A stretch of 64,000 nucleotides of DNA, taken from NCBI GenBank assembly GCA_000989525.1, contig LBON01000002.1, positions 186,977 through 250,976 on the forward strand, written 5' to 3'. The stretch is from a candidate division TM6 bacterium GW2011_GWF2_32_72. Lineage in GTDB: Bacteria > Babelota > Babeliae > Babelales > GWF2-32-72. Positions 17,323-26,931 of the stretch are shown here, in pieces. A program made the translations under genes and the position numbers. Under the pieces are notes generated by a model. It was not told where the DNA came from. It made no database searches and saw only the letters and a list, made by a program, of their open reading frames with translations. The stretch's first letter is position 1. Every line of letters begins with the position of its first letter.

Positions 17323-17973
17323 ATGGAAAAAACGTTAAATATATTCGACTCAATTGTATTTGGGTATAAAAAATTCTGGCAGTCAAAATGGGCATTAATA
17401 TCATTAGGTGCAATCCTCTACTTAATTAACAAACCTTCATTTGTTGTCGAAAGGCTTGCAGAAAACAATCCTCAAGTCACACTTCTGCCATTATTATCCT
17501 TAGCTGTTGATATATTAAGTTTGATAGTAATAAGCATGATAATGCCAGGCATAATACAAATTCTGCTCGAAGCCTATAATGATAAAATATCTATTCACGA
17601 AATAACTTTTTCTAAACTATTTTCAAAAATAAATTTAACCCCAAGATACGCTCTTGGTTTTGTTATTTACGGCCTAATTTGTCTTGGTGGTACAATTTTG
17701 GTAATTATTCCTGGCATAATATGGGGTATTAAATATTGCTTCTGGATCTTTATTTTGATTGATAAAAACCTTTCAGCTTGGGAATCAATTAAATTTAGCG
17801 GAAAAATAACCTACGGCTATAAAAAGAAACTCTTAATCTTACTACTTGCATCACCAATATTAGCCATCATAACTTTTTTAATAGGTTTTTTTCCTTGTCT
17901 CTTATTAATTTGCATACACCTTTACAAACAACTTCTTAGTTTCTATGAAGAAAAACATGGGATCACAAATTAA
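17323..17973 (+). CDS. Polytopic membrane protein, distant paralogue of its upstream neighbour
   Basis: A 216-residue protein with about five hydrophobic segments. The motif GGTILVIIPGIIWGIKYCFW, followed by LIDKNLSAWESIKFSGKITY, mirrors the equivalent region of the protein at 16371-17210 (PGLIIL...IDKNYNPIKALDFSKKLS), so the two are distant paralogues of the DUF975-like type. A gap of 112 bases precedes it, so it may have its own promoter (TTGACT at 17256 with TATAAA at 17277 is a weak candidate with a short spacer). Function unknown. Confidence 0.65.
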   Translation: MEKTLNIFDSIVFGYKKFWQSKWALISLGAILYLINKPSFVVERLAENNPQVTLLPLLSLAVDILSLIVISMIMPGIIQILLEAYNDKISIHEITFSKLFSKINLTPRYALGFVIYGLICLGGTILVIIPGIIWGIKYCFWIFILIDKNLSAWESIKFSGKITYGYKKKLLILLLASPILAIITFLIGFFPCLLLICIHLYKQLLSFYEEKHGITN

Positions 17974-17994
17974 ATCCACACAATAATTCGTATA

Positions 17995-18029
17995 AAAAAG
18001 GCGGCCCACAGATAGGGCCGCCCTTTTTG
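17995..18029. terminator. Bidirectional terminator
   Basis: The GC-rich stem GGCGGCCC/GGGCCGCC with a 7-base loop has an A run before and a T run after. It lies between convergent genes (membrane protein on plus, mutL on minus). Confidence 0.9.
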
Positions 18030-18044
18030 TTAATTAACTAAAAA

Positions 18045-20057
18045 TTAATTTCTATAATCTCGCTTAAATTTCTTTTCTATCTCAGAAAAAGCAAGTAGCC
18101 AACCAGTTGGTCGACCATGAGGGCATGTAATTTTATTTGAAGTTTGAGAAAGATCATCAAGAAGTTTAAACATTTGTTCACGATTAAGTTCGTCACCAGC
18201 CTTGACCGCAGCTGCACATGACATTTTTGCATGAACTTTTTCATGTACTGCTTTAAAAAAATCTTTTTCATCTAAATCATTATATTCAATAATCCAACCA
18301 ATAACTTGTTTAACAAGCTCTTCTATGCAAATCTTTTGAGTGTCAATTGGCGTTGCTTTAACTACAATCTGACCCTCGCCAAACAATTCAAGTTCAATTC
18401 CGTGCTTATTAAATAAATCTAAATTTTCTTCAATCAAAGAAAGATCTTGAGCTGAAAGTTTAATTATTTTGGGGAACAACAATCCAACAGTAGGCACATT
18501 TTCAAAACGCTGTACATATTGTTCGTAAAGAACTCTTTCATGAGCTGCGTGTTGATCAACAAAAAATAGACCTTCTTCTTTTTCTAATAAAATATATGTT
18601 TTTTTATACTGACCAATTAATTCATAATCGCGTTCGGCAAGAATTTGTTTTTCGCCCATTTGAATTATTTGTTGTTGATCAAGATCTCTTTTGTTAAATA
18701 CTTGATTTAAAATCGCAAAAGATTGATCATCTCGATTCTTCAATACAACGCGATTGGTTTCATTTAAAATAAAATCTGGTTGAGATGAAATCGAAAACGA
18801 TTCTGAATTTAAATTTAATAAATTTTCTGTTGATTCATGTTTAACAACATCTTGTTTATCAAACCGGTTCAAATCATCTGAAAACGTTTCTAAACGCTCA
18901 TTTTGAATAGAATTTATTTTTTCAAAAGGGTCTGAATCAAAAGAAAATGTATTAATTAAATCAAAAGGGGCCCTTTTTAAATCTAAATTTGCAAAACCTA
19001 CCTCATGTCCACGCTCTACTTTGAGATATTCTAAGCTCACATTCTTTTTTAAAACTGATGAAAGCTGATCCTCCAAAGCTTGACGAACCGCCACCTGAAT
19101 TAAAAGCTCAATTTTACGGGGATTAAAAAATTGAACCTCTTCCTTCCTTGGATGAATATTTACATCAACCAACGCCTGATCCAATTCAACAAATAAAAAT
19201 GCTGCAGGAAATCGCGCAGGAGGCGCAACATTCAAATACGCTTTAATCAATGCATTAGAAAGCTTCTGATTTTTAACCCAACGTTTATTTACAAAGAAAA
19301 AAATCTGCCCTCTATCATATCTAAAATATTGATGATTCGAAGCCAACCCAAAAACAGAAACACCTGCCTTTGAATCTTTTTCAGAAACTTCAATTAAATT
19401 TGCAGAAAAATTAGAATCCCAAAGTTGTACAACACGAGATTTAAGGTCACTTACAACGGGGCAGTTATGAATCAATTTACCTTCAGAATGCAACTTAAAA
19501 TGAATATGTAAATAATCCAAACAAAAGGCCTGAAATAAACTTAAAATTTGACGCCACTCTGTTTCTTTTTTTTTCAAAAACTTTTTTCGAGCGGGAACAT
19601 TAAAAAACAAGTTTTTAATTGTAAAATCTGTACCATTAGAAGCAGCACACTCAGCAAATTCAGTTTCTTTACCACCATCTAAAACCATTTTCAAACCAGT
19701 TTGCGCACCGTCTTCTTTTGTAATTAATGTAATTTGAGAAACAGCGGAAATACTAGAAAGAGCCTCACCTCTAAACCCAAAAGTTGAAATAGACTCCAAA
19801 TCTTCTACAACAGAAATTTTACTTGTTGCATGATGCTCAAAACACATTCTGGCATCGTCAACGCCCATGCCACAACCATTATCTATAATACGAATTAAGG
19901 TTTTGCCACCATCTTCAAGATAAATAGAAATCTGTGTTGCACCAGCATCGATCGAATTTTCCACCAATTCTTTTACAACATTTGCAGGTCGCTCTACAAC
20001 CTCACCGGCGGCTATCTTACGAGCTTCTGAATCTGAAAGCTTACGAATTTTTGACAT
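18045..20057 (-). CDS. mutL: DNA mismatch repair protein MutL
   Basis: MutL couples mismatch recognition by MutS to strand incision and excision. The GHKL ATPase domain is intact: IAAGEVVERPANVVKELVEN (motif I), SIDAGA, DNGCGM, TFGFRGEALSSI and GTDFTIKNLFFNVPARKKFL. A linker of about 100 residues rich in polar residues is followed by the dimerisation domain (LFFVDQHAAHERVLYEQY, then CPHGRPTGW). The QHAAHERVLYE and CPHGRP motifs occur in MutL C-terminal domains; I could not see the DQHAx2Ex4E endonuclease motif in complete form without alignment. 670 residues is normal. No mutS is in the window. Confidence 0.95.
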   Translation of the reverse strand: MSKIRKLSDSEARKIAAGEVVERPANVVKELVENSIDAGATQISIYLEDGGKTLIRIIDNGCGMGVDDARMCFEHHATSKISVVEDLESISTFGFRGEALSSISAVSQITLITKEDGAQTGLKMVLDGGKETEFAECAASNGTDFTIKNLFFNVPARKKFLKKKETEWRQILSLFQAFCLDYLHIHFKLHSEGKLIHNCPVVSDLKSRVVQLWDSNFSANLIEVSEKDSKAGVSVFGLASNHQYFRYDRGQIFFFVNKRWVKNQKLSNALIKAYLNVAPPARFPAAFLFVELDQALVDVNIHPRKEEVQFFNPRKIELLIQVAVRQALEDQLSSVLKKNVSLEYLKVERGHEVGFANLDLKRAPFDLINTFSFDSDPFEKINSIQNERLETFSDDLNRFDKQDVVKHESTENLLNLNSESFSISSQPDFILNETNRVVLKNRDDQSFAILNQVFNKRDLDQQQIIQMGEKQILAERDYELIGQYKKTYILLEKEEGLFFVDQHAAHERVLYEQYVQRFENVPTVGLLFPKIIKLSAQDLSLIEENLDLFNKHGIELELFGEGQIVVKATPIDTQKICIEELVKQVIGWIIEYNDLDEKDFFKAVHEKVHAKMSCAAAVKAGDELNREQMFKLLDDLSQTSNKITCPHGRPTGWLLAFSEIEKKFKRDYRN

Positions 20058-20124
20058 AATATTTTTCGAGATATTTTAAAAAATTAACAAAAATTCATGT
20101 TAACAAAAAGATGAAAAAAGTCAC

Positions 20125-20664
20125 TTACAAAACAATTTCTACTGAAAATGTAATAGCTTTTAGATTACTTTCTTGCACAAAATTAACTGTTTTTAAACTA
20201 ACGTTCTTAGCCCAAGAAAATTTTTTAATTTGTGTAAGCATCTTTTCAGTAGAATTTGCGCCCAAGCCCTTTACACGAACTAATAACTTATTTTTTTCTA
20301 CCTGCGTCACTGTCTCAATATCAATCCCCTGCGGCACACAACTCAATAAATCATTCAAATAAGATATTCTCTTGTTTTCAATTCGTTTATTTTTTTGTTT
20401 TTGAAATGCCGCAAGCTCTTTTTCTACCCCTTGTTGTTCCAAAACAAAATTATTTTGATCAGTATCAATTTGAGCAAACTGTAGATCAACCTCTTTGAAT
20501 TCTTGATATAAACTTTGAGCAGCAAGGTATCGTCGCCACAAAGGCAAAGAAAATAACGCTAAACAAATAATTGTTATAACCAAACTAATTACAGAAAATA
20601 CAAACCAACGTTTCAATGATTTCTGTTTCTTGTTTGTTAAAGATTTAACCAAACTACTTTGCAT
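20125..20664 (-). CDS. PilN-like pilus assembly protein
   Basis: A bitopic protein with one N-terminal membrane helix (about residues 22-44), a coiled-coil stretch (about 55-95) and a small C-terminal alpha/beta domain. The pattern SYLNDLLSCVPQGIDIETV, followed by LLVRVKGLGANSTEKMLTQI, matches PilN (type IV pilus alignment complex) and GspL-C-like ferredoxin folds, where L..L...LP.G..L..I and a V.G.A.....V..F..L unit are typical. The gene is alone between mutL and prmC, not beside pilM/O/P, which is unusual. It gives a second pilus-like component to add to the ATPase at 8686-10401. Confidence 0.6.
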   Translation of the reverse strand: MQSSLVKSLTNKKQKSLKRWFVFSVISLVITIICLALFSLPLWRRYLAAQSLYQEFKEVDLQFAQIDTDQNNFVLEQQGVEKELAAFQKQKNKRIENKRISYLNDLLSCVPQGIDIETVTQVEKNKLLVRVKGLGANSTEKMLTQIKKFSWAKNVSLKTVNFVQESNLKAITFSVEIVL

Positions 20665-20749
20665 TTTTTTCCTTTTTTAATAGTTCAACCCTTTATATTT
20701 TTATTTAATAATGACAAACCCATCGATATCTCAAAAAAAACTGCCTGAA

Positions 20750-21622
20750 CTACAATCTTGCAACCGCTGATCTATCCTTGCCTGCCAAATCTTTTTCAAT
20801 ATCCACGTCAACAAAACCAGCCGACTCCAATAATTTTTTAAGAATAGGTCCTTGATCAAATCCAATTTCTAAAACAATTTTAGGGACGCCCTTAAAACAT
20901 TCACCGGACTGTAAATAATATTTAGCTCCAACAACTATTCTTTCAATAATCGCAAGGCCATGGTTTTCCGCAATCAATGCCGCCTCATCTTCCCATTCAG
21001 TTACAGAAAGATCTAAGTCATCCCAAACTAAAGGATCAATGTACGGAGGATTGGAAATTATCAAATCAAATCTTTGATCAACTGGTAGATTTTCATAAAC
21101 ATCAGAATTAACAAATTCAATATTTCCAAGCTCATTTAATTCTGCATTTTCTTGAGCAAGGTAAAGTGCCGCCTCGGATATGTCTGTTGCAACAAAATCA
21201 AAGCTAGGAAAGGCTTTTGACAAAGCAATTACAATACAACCTGAACCTGTACATAAGTCTAAAACTTTTAATTTTTTATCTTTACAAGGTTTTAGCTTTT
21301 CTATCAAATTCAATACAATTTCTTCTGTTTCTGGCCGAGGAATCAAAACAGGAGGACGAACTAATATTTTAACACCACAAAAATTCACATAACCAATCAA
21401 ATACTGCAGTGGCATATTTTCTTGAATTAATTTTTCAAGCCAAATTTTCAATTTTTTTTCTTGCGATTCCGTTAATTTAAAATCTTTTTCCGCCAATAAA
21501 TGTGCTCGTTTCTTTTCACAAATTTCTTCTAAAATCCACCAGGCATACATTTGAGAAATTTCCGAATCATAAACTGAGCTTAATTTATCTGCTATTTTTT
21601 TTGTTAATTCTAAGATTTTCAT
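20750..21622 (-). CDS. prmC: Release factor glutamine methyltransferase
   Basis: PrmC (HemK) methylates the glutamine of the GGQ motif of release factors RF1/RF2, using S-adenosylmethionine. The N-terminal helical domain is followed by PLQYLIGYVNFCGVKILVRP and the PRPETE signature, then the SAM-binding motif VLDLCTGSGCIVIAL and the catalytic LIISNPPYID. 290 residues is normal. Its substrate RF2 is encoded in this window (prfB). It ends an apparent minus-strand operon with rnhB and an unknown gene. Confidence 0.93.
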   Translation of the reverse strand: MKILELTKKIADKLSSVYDSEISQMYAWWILEEICEKKRAHLLAEKDFKLTESQEKKLKIWLEKLIQENMPLQYLIGYVNFCGVKILVRPPVLIPRPETEEIVLNLIEKLKPCKDKKLKVLDLCTGSGCIVIALSKAFPSFDFVATDISEAALYLAQENAELNELGNIEFVNSDVYENLPVDQRFDLIISNPPYIDPLVWDDLDLSVTEWEDEAALIAENHGLAIIERIVVGAKYYLQSGECFKGVPKIVLEIGFDQGPILKKLLESAGFVDVDIEKDLAGKDRSAVARL

Positions 21623-21645
21623 ATCTACCCTTATTTAAGCCAACT

Positions 21646-22260
21646 TTACAAATCCAAAATAAATTGCGCACGCTGTAAAAATAATCTTAAGCGTCTATAA
21701 TCATTGCCCGAAATCAAAGAAAATGTATCAACAAAGAGATCAATCTCTGGTTTTCCCCAAACACCCTGAACCGATAAATTCTTTAAAATAGCCAAAAGTA
21801 ATTCATCTAAATTAAAAATTTCTTGCGATGCCCCAAACAAAACATGCAAAAAGCGTTCAGAACTAAAAAATCTCTTAACCTCCGCCGTTGAAGCCAAACT
21901 AACAAATGAATGAATTTTAGGAGGTTCAGGAGCTAAAAGATAATATAAAGTCTCTCGTTCCAAGTACCCCACACTCAAACAAGAAAAAGTAGTTCTTAAA
22001 AATTCAAAAATTTGCGGTTGTTCCCGAACTAATTCTTCATACGTTTTTTGATAAGCAACTGGCTGACGAATAGGATCAATCGAACCAGTATTAATTTGAT
22101 GAACAATTCCAAAGGCAACTCTATTACCACAATCAACAGAAACCAAGGAGCCAAATGCAGGATATTTGTGCCATTGCCAACTTTGAGCAATCCATCCATT
22201 CAAAGAACTCTCTATAACTTCAGAAAAGCATTCCTTGTTTTTCATATTCAGCACTTTCAT
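21646..22260 (-). CDS. Unknown protein between rnhB and prmC
   Basis: No confident family. The N-terminal half (FGSLVSVDCGNRVAFGIVHQ) looks like a small beta-barrel with a conserved G-x-V-H turn, reminiscent of HAS-barrel domains found with HerA-type ATPases. The rest, from LVREQPQIFEFLRT onward, is helical. The longest start (22260) overlaps rnhB by 41 bases; an internal ATG at 22245 and a GTG at 22254 are alternatives, none with a clear ribosome-binding site. The gene is flanked by well-conserved genes in a tight minus-strand unit, so it is very likely expressed. Confidence 0.6.
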   Translation of the reverse strand: MKVLNMKNKECFSEVIESSLNGWIAQSWQWHKYPAFGSLVSVDCGNRVAFGIVHQINTGSIDPIRQPVAYQKTYEELVREQPQIFEFLRTTFSCLSVGYLERETLYYLLAPEPPKIHSFVSLASTAEVKRFFSSERFLHVLFGASQEIFNLDELLLAILKNLSVQGVWGKPEIDLFVDTFSLISGNDYRRLRLFLQRAQFILDL

Positions 22261-22888
22261 CTTTAGTTTCTAAATTTCCTAAAAATGACAGTCTATGAAT
22301 TATAGATTTGTTATTCAAGACTAATGCATTCCAATGCGCTTTTGTGCCGTATCCTTTATTGCTTTCCAATTTATAAGCAGGAAAAATCTTACCAAATCTT
22401 TGCATAATTCTATCCCGTTGCACTTTAGCAACAATAGAAGCCGCTGCAATTGAACTAGATTTAGATTCACCTTTATCAAAAGATCGAACCTCCACCCCAA
22501 AGATCTCTAAGGGCATAGAATCAACTAAAACATATTTTAAATGGGGTTTTGCAGACATCATTAACTGATTAACCGATTTTGCCATAGAAATAAGGGTAGC
22601 CTGATAAATGTTCTGCTGATCAACAACCCTATGACTTACAACCGAATAACTAAAAATTCCGTTTTTACAAATCCATGCAAAAGCCTTTTGCAACTCATTT
22701 TCATCTAAAATTTTTGAATCTTGCAAAAGAGAAGAAGTTTTTCCTTTATTTAAGACTACCGCAGCTGTAACAAGAGGACCAGCCAAACAACCTCGGCCAA
22801 CTTCATCAACACCACAAACTAGACAATTTTCAGCCCAAGATTCTTTTTCAAAATGATTTTTAATGAATTTATACTTAATCTTGACCAT
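22220..22888 (-). CDS. rnhB: Ribonuclease HII
   Basis: RNase HII removes single ribonucleotides from DNA and RNA primers. The family signature is exact: CGVDEVGRGCLAGPLVTAAV with the catalytic Asp and Glu, later DSKIL, and SSSIAAASIVAKVQRDRIM; a downstream Asp in YVLVDSMPL completes the D-E-D-D set. Length 222 residues is typical. It appears first in the operon that also holds the unknown gene and prmC. Confidence 0.95.
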   Translation of the reverse strand: MVKIKYKFIKNHFEKESWAENCLVCGVDEVGRGCLAGPLVTAAVVLNKGKTSSLLQDSKILDENELQKAFAWICKNGIFSYSVVSHRVVDQQNIYQATLISMAKSVNQLMMSAKPHLKYVLVDSMPLEIFGVEVRSFDKGESKSSSIAAASIVAKVQRDRIMQRFGKIFPAYKLESNKGYGTKAHWNALVLNNKSIIHRLSFLGNLETKDESAEYEKQGMLF

Positions 22889-23089
22889 CTAAATCTCAAA
22901 TTAAGGGCTATTTTCGCCCAAAGACACATTATTTTATTCTTATTGAAATAGCTATCATATAAAAAAAAAGCAAGCTTCTCAAGTCAAAACAGGCCTATTT
23001 GTAACTTTTTTTTAAAAAGGCATCGCCACAACACCCATCCAATCAACCTTTTTACCAAAAATACAACAAAGCGGTGCTTACAAACCCAG

Positions 23090-23117
23090 TTGACAAACTG
23101 AATTATTCACGTACTCT
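23090..23117 (+). promoter_or_regulatory. Candidate promoter of the LexA-like regulator
   Basis: TTGACA (23090-23095), a 16-base spacer and TACTCT (23112-23117) lie 65 bases upstream of the start codon. The -10 is imperfect. This upstream space is the natural place for autoregulation, but no operator is recognised. Confidence 0.5.
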
Positions 23118-23181
23118 TAGAAACATATACAGCATAATTTTTAAAATAATTTAAACGCGGATAGGCAAAAGGAGGAACAAT

Positions 23182-23856
23182 ATGACTTGTTCAACAGAAT
23201 TAAGAGTAAAAGAGCTCTTAAGAGAAAAAGGCTGGACTACCAAAGTCTTAGCTGAAAAAACCGGACTTTCTGAAAGTTATTTAACTCACATAAAAAACGG
23301 AACAAGAAGATGGAATGAAGATTCCCTCAAAAAACTTGCAAACGCTTTTGAAATTTCCCCTACAGAAATGTTTGTCCAAAGAAGGCAAAGAACAGATAAT
23401 ATAAGCAACAATGTAACACTACCAGAAACATCTGAAGCCGAACTAAAAATTCAAATTGTTCCTGTTGTTGGTGACATTCCAGCAAATCCATCACCTTACA
23501 ATAATCAGTTAATGCAGGTTACAACAGGTTTTAAAGATATCTTTGTACCAGTATTAAATTCTGAAGACTCATCAATGTTTGCCTACACAGTAGAAAGCAA
23601 TACATTGGCACCTGTCTTTATTAAAGGTGATTTATTGATAATTTCACCTGAAACATGGACAAGATCTGGCGATATAGCTGCTGTTGAATATGGAAATGAT
23701 GTTCCAGTAAGAACAATTGCCCAAGTTACATATACAGAAGATTTTATTGTTCTTGAATCCATCAATCACAAGCAACCTCCAATTGCATTAATTAGAGGCA
23801 AAGATCAATTTAGAATCATTGGCAGAGTTATTGCTCGCCATCAAAACTTAGTGTAA
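23182..23856 (+). CDS. XRE-family regulator with a degenerate S24 (LexA-like) domain
   Basis: Residues about 5-65 form an XRE/Cro helix-turn-helix (KVLAEKTGLSESYLTHIKNG). The C-terminal half has the peptidase S24 fold (VPVVGDIPA, IKGDLLIISP, SGDIAAVEYGNDVPVRTI). In LexA/CI-like proteins the catalytic Ser sits in G-x-S-M and the Lys in V-K-R; here those positions read S-N-T-L (Thr141) and V-R-T (Arg177), and the Ala-Gly cleavage site is P-A-N. Self-cleavage is therefore unlikely, so it may respond to another signal. AGGAGG precedes the ATG. It is monocistronic and ends in a good terminator. Target genes are unknown. Confidence 0.8.
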   Translation: MTCSTELRVKELLREKGWTTKVLAEKTGLSESYLTHIKNGTRRWNEDSLKKLANAFEISPTEMFVQRRQRTDNISNNVTLPETSEAELKIQIVPVVGDIPANPSPYNNQLMQVTTGFKDIFVPVLNSEDSSMFAYTVESNTLAPVFIKGDLLIISPETWTRSGDIAAVEYGNDVPVRTIAQVTYTEDFIVLESINHKQPPIALIRGKDQFRIIGRVIARHQNLV

Positions 23857-23914
23857 AACTTTAAGAGAAAGTTAATAAATAATAGCTTTCCCTTATTTTT
23901 CTGATAAGCTAATC

Positions 23915-23943
23915 CGGGTGTTGGTATTTTCCAACACCTTTTT
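23915..23943 (+). terminator. Rho-independent terminator
   Basis: The stem GGTGTTGG/CCAACACC with a 6-base loop is followed by five T residues. Confidence 0.88.
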
Positions 23944-24051
23944 AGTTAGGTAATTTTTAAATATAAAAAACCTAACTTTGCTAAATAAAACAGCTATTTA
24001 AGCTAGTTTTATAGTTAAAAGTTTAACTTCCAGTTAGCATAAGGAGTACAA

Positions 24052-24552
24052 ATGCTACGTTACGAGACACTCATCTTGGCTTCTCCAGAGATTTCCACAG
24101 AAGAAATCAAAAACATGGAGACGCAAGTTGACAGAATTATCAAGAAATACAAAGGAACAGTAATTTCCTTTGAAAAATGGGGTAAATATTTACTCGCATA
24201 CCCAGTCAAAAAACATGACTACGGCATTTACTTCCTAGTTCGATACGAACTCGAAGAATCAAATAATAATCAACTTTATAAAGATATAGATATGCTTTTC
24301 AAGCTTAAGTTCAGCGATGCTGTTCTAAGAAGCATGGAAACTAGCCTGAATCCAAATGGCTCACTAGTTTACCTAAGACCTAAATCTGCAGAAGAAACAA
24401 CAGTAAAAGACGTTGATTCATTCTTAAAAGAAAATAAGATGGAAGGCCTATTAGGTTCTGACGAAAAAAAGTCTCGATTCACTCCCAAAAAGAGAGAAGT
24501 TGCTGAAGTTTTTGAAGAAGATGATTTCGAAGAAATAGAAGGAGCAGAATAA
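24052..24552 (+). CDS. rpsF: 30S ribosomal protein bS6
   Basis: bS6 binds 16S rRNA and bS18 in the small-subunit platform. The N-terminal 95 residues match the family (LRYETLILASPEIS, then FEKWGKYLLAYPVKKHDYG). 166 residues is longer than usual (about 95-135) because of a charged C-terminal tail that ends in acidic residues (VAEVFEEDDFEEIEGAE). Some bacteria carry such tails, and E. coli bS6 is glutamylated at its C-terminus. AAGGAG lies upstream. The stop overlaps the rpsR start (TAATG), as in the common rpsF-rpsR operon. Confidence 0.95.
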   Translation: MLRYETLILASPEISTEEIKNMETQVDRIIKKYKGTVISFEKWGKYLLAYPVKKHDYGIYFLVRYELEESNNNQLYKDIDMLFKLKFSDAVLRSMETSLNPNGSLVYLRPKSAEETTVKDVDSFLKENKMEGLLGSDEKKSRFTPKKREVAEVFEEDDFEEIEGAE

Positions 24553-24851
24553 TGGCCGGAAAAGCTAAACAAAAAATCAAACTAAGATTAAGCTCCAGAT
24601 TAGTTAAGAAAAAGACACGCAGAAAAAAAGGTTTTAATGGTGCTAAACACTGTAGATTCTGTGGAAATGCAGAAAATTTACAAAACTTAGACTATAAAAA
24701 CACAGACATGTTAAAACACTTTTTAACAGAAAGCGGTAAAATTCTTACATCCAAAATTTCTGGTAACTGTGCAAAACATCAAAGAGAACTTTCTTCTTGT
24801 ATTAGAAAAGCCCGTACAATGGCTTTAATACCTTATACATGCGCAGGCTAA
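24552..24851 (+). CDS. rpsR: 30S ribosomal protein bS18
   Basis: The partner of bS6. A basic N-terminus (KQKIKLRLSSRLVKKKTRRK) is followed by the core, with CRFCGNAENLQNLDYKN and ISGNCAKHQRELSSCIRKAR. The C-x2-C...C-x2-H arrangement (CRFC, CAKH) looks like the zinc-binding version of bS18. Length is 99 residues against about 75 for E. coli, owing to the N-terminal extension. rplI, often the next gene, is not found here. A terminator follows. Confidence 0.95.
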   Translation: MAGKAKQKIKLRLSSRLVKKKTRRKKGFNGAKHCRFCGNAENLQNLDYKNTDMLKHFLTESGKILTSKISGNCAKHQRELSSCIRKARTMALIPYTCAG

Positions 24852-24880
24852 AATCTGATTTTAGAATTTTAAAAGAAACC

Positions 24881-24914
24881 AAAAGGGTCTCGACGCAAGT
24901 CGGGGCCTTTTTTA
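24881..24914 (+). terminator. Rho-independent terminator after rpsF-rpsR
   Basis: AAAGGGTCTCGAC pairs imperfectly, including G-U pairs and one bulge, with GTCGGGGCCTTT around a GCAA loop (a stable GNRA tetraloop), followed by T residues. Confidence 0.8.
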
Positions 24915-24963
24915 TCCTAAAAAGACAAAGATATAGACCTCAAAGCCTCAACTAAAGGTTATA

Positions 24964-24992
24964 TTTACATAAAGAAACCATTCTGCTAAAAT
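24964..24992 (+). promoter_or_regulatory. Promoter of typA
   Basis: TTTACA (24964-24969), a 17-base spacer and TAAAAT (24987-24992), both one base from consensus, lie about 45 bases before the typA start. Confidence 0.65.
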
Positions 24993-25036
24993 AGATATAT
25001 TCCAAACTTTTTCAAATTAACCTTAAGGGGGGATGA

Positions 25037-26851
25037 ATGAATAATACAAATAGAGAAAACATTCGAAATATAGCAATTATTGCACACGTTGACCATGGCA
25101 AAACTACTCTTGTAGACGAGCTGTTAAAACAATCCGGCACACTACAAAAAATGGATACTGACCGGGTAATGGATTCCAATGACATCGAAAGAGAACGCGG
25201 AATTACCATTTTGGCCAAAAACACCGGTATAAATTATAAAGACCATGCAATCAACATTGTAGATACCCCTGGACACGCAGATTTTGGTGGTGAAGTTGAA
25301 CGAACACTGCAAATGGTCGAAGGTTTCTTACTTCTTGTCGACGCCGCAGAAGGTGTTCTACCTGGTACAAGATTTGTTCTTCAAAAGGCTCTAAAATTAA
25401 ATTTAAAACCTATCGTTGTAATTAACAAAATAGATAGAAAAGATGCTGATATTGAAGCAACAGAAAATCAAATTCACGATCTTTTCTTAGACCTTGCCAC
25501 CCACGAAGATCAATTAAATTTTTCTATCTTGTATGGCTCTTCCAGAGAAGGTTTTATGACAAAAGATTTATCTGTAAAAAAAGATAATATGGAAGATTTA
25601 CTTGATGCCATTTTAGAAACTATTCCAGCCCCTGCATCAAGACACGAAAATGATTTACAATTCTTGGTAACAAGCTTGGATTCTTCAGATTTCTTGGGAA
25701 TAATCGCAATTGGAAGAGTTTTTAGCGGGTCCATTTCAGTTGGTGAACAGTTTATAACTTGTTTAGATGATTTAGTTGGACAACCTTCAAAAGTTACAAA
25801 AATTTACAAATTTGTTGGGTTAAACAAGATAGAAATAGAAAAAGCTGAATATGGCGATATTGTAGCAATTACAGGCTTTCCAAAACCTATAAAAATAAAT
25901 ACAACATTATGCAATGTTGGAAAACCATTCCCAGCACCTTACGTAAAAATCGACGAACCAACAATTTCTATCTTCTTATCTGTTAACAACTCTCCGTTTA
26001 GTGGACAAGAAGGAACACTTCTTACATCTAGACAAATCAAAGACCGACTAGAAAAAGAACTAGAAACAAACGTTGCTTTAAGAGTTGAACCAACAGATTC
26101 ACCAGAAACATTTAAAGTTTCAGGACGAGGTCAACTTCACCTAGGTATTCTTGTAGAAAACATGAGAAGAGAAGGTTTTGAAGTACAAATTTCTTCACCT
26201 CAAGTTATTTTCAAAACAATTGATGGTCAAAAGCAAGAACCAATGGAACACTTAATTTTAGACATTGAAGAAGCGCATCAAGGTGTTATCATGGAAAAAC
26301 TTGGTATTAAAAAAGCTATTATGACAAACCTAAAACCACTAGAAAATGGCAGAGTTTGTTTGGAATTTGAAGTTCCTTCCAGATCTTTACTTGGATTTAG
26401 AGGTCAATTTTTGACAGATACTCGTGGAACAGGAATAGCAAACTACAGTTTTTCTGGATACGCACCTTTTAAAGGTGATATTCCTACCAGAACAAAAGGA
26501 GCGCTTGTTTCCATGGAAGATGGTTCAACAACAGCATTTGCTCTTAACAATCTTCAAGAACGTGGTGTTTTATTTGTAGAACCAGGCGAAAAAGTTTATA
26601 TCGGCATGATAGTTGGTGAAAACAGTAGAGATTGCGATATGGACGTTAATCCATGCAAAGGTAAAAAGCTTACAAACATGCGTGCCACAGGTACTGACGA
26701 AGGTATCTTCTTAGAACCACCTCGCAGAATGACACTTGAACAAAGTATGGAATGGATTGGTGCAGACGAGCTAGTTGAAGTTACTCCAAAAAGTGTTCGC
26801 CTAAGAAAGAAAACACTTAATCCAAACTTAAGAAAAAAAGATAATAGATAA
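25037..26851 (+). CDS. typA: Translational GTPase TypA/BipA
   Basis: BipA is a ribosome-binding GTPase involved in 50S assembly and stress response. The G domain has G1 [10 protein letters not shown]2 ERGITI, G3 DTPGHADF, G4 VINKIDR and G5 SSREG-like sequence. It is followed by the beta-barrel domain, two alpha/beta domains and the TypA-specific C-terminal domain ([20 protein letters not shown], then [15 protein letters not shown]). 604 residues matches the family. GGGG upstream of the ATG is a plausible ribosome-binding site, and a promoter with good spacing lies upstream. truA follows in the same direction after a hairpin. Confidence 0.95.
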   Translation: MNNTNRENIRNIAIIAHVDHGKTTLVDELLKQSGTLQKMDTDRVMDSNDIERERGITILAKNTGINYKDHAINIVDTPGHADFGGEVERTLQMVEGFLLLVDAAEGVLPGTRFVLQKALKLNLKPIVVINKIDRKDADIEATENQIHDLFLDLATHEDQLNFSILYGSSREGFMTKDLSVKKDNMEDLLDAILETIPAPASRHENDLQFLVTSLDSSDFLGIIAIGRVFSGSISVGEQFITCLDDLVGQPSKVTKIYKFVGLNKIEIEKAEYGDIVAITGFPKPIKINTTLCNVGKPFPAPYVKIDEPTISIFLSVNNSPFSGQEGTLLTSRQIKDRLEKELETNVALRVEPTDSPETFKVSGRGQLHLGILVENMRREGFEVQISSPQVIFKTIDGQKQEPMEHLILDIEEAHQGVIMEKLGIKKAIMTNLKPLENGRVCLEFEVPSRSLLGFRGQFLTDTRGTGIANYSFSGYAPFKGDIPTRTKGALVSMEDGSTTAFALNNLQERGVLFVEPGEKVYIGMIVGENSRDCDMDVNPCKGKKLTNMRATGTDEGIFLEPPRRMTLEQSMEWIGADELVEVTPKSVRLRKKTLNPNLRKKDNR

Positions 26852-26865
26852 GTTGGAAAAATGAT

Positions 26866-26911
26866 AAAAAACACTTTGTTAAACCTTTCAAGGCTAAACG
26901 AAGTGTTTTTT
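26866..26911 (+). terminator. Imperfect hairpin terminator between typA and truA
   Basis: AAAAACACTTTGTT...AACGAAGTGTTTTT forms a long stem with a few mismatches, followed by a T tract. It could reduce but not abolish read-through to truA, which starts 20 bases later. Confidence 0.6.
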
Positions 26912-26931
26912 ATTTAAATGGAAAAAACTAC

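Noticed and set aside
22889..23181. Possible small RNA or gene upstream of the LexA-like regulator
   Set aside because: No ORF with ribosome-binding site and no tRNA-like or strong hairpin structure other than the candidate promoter.
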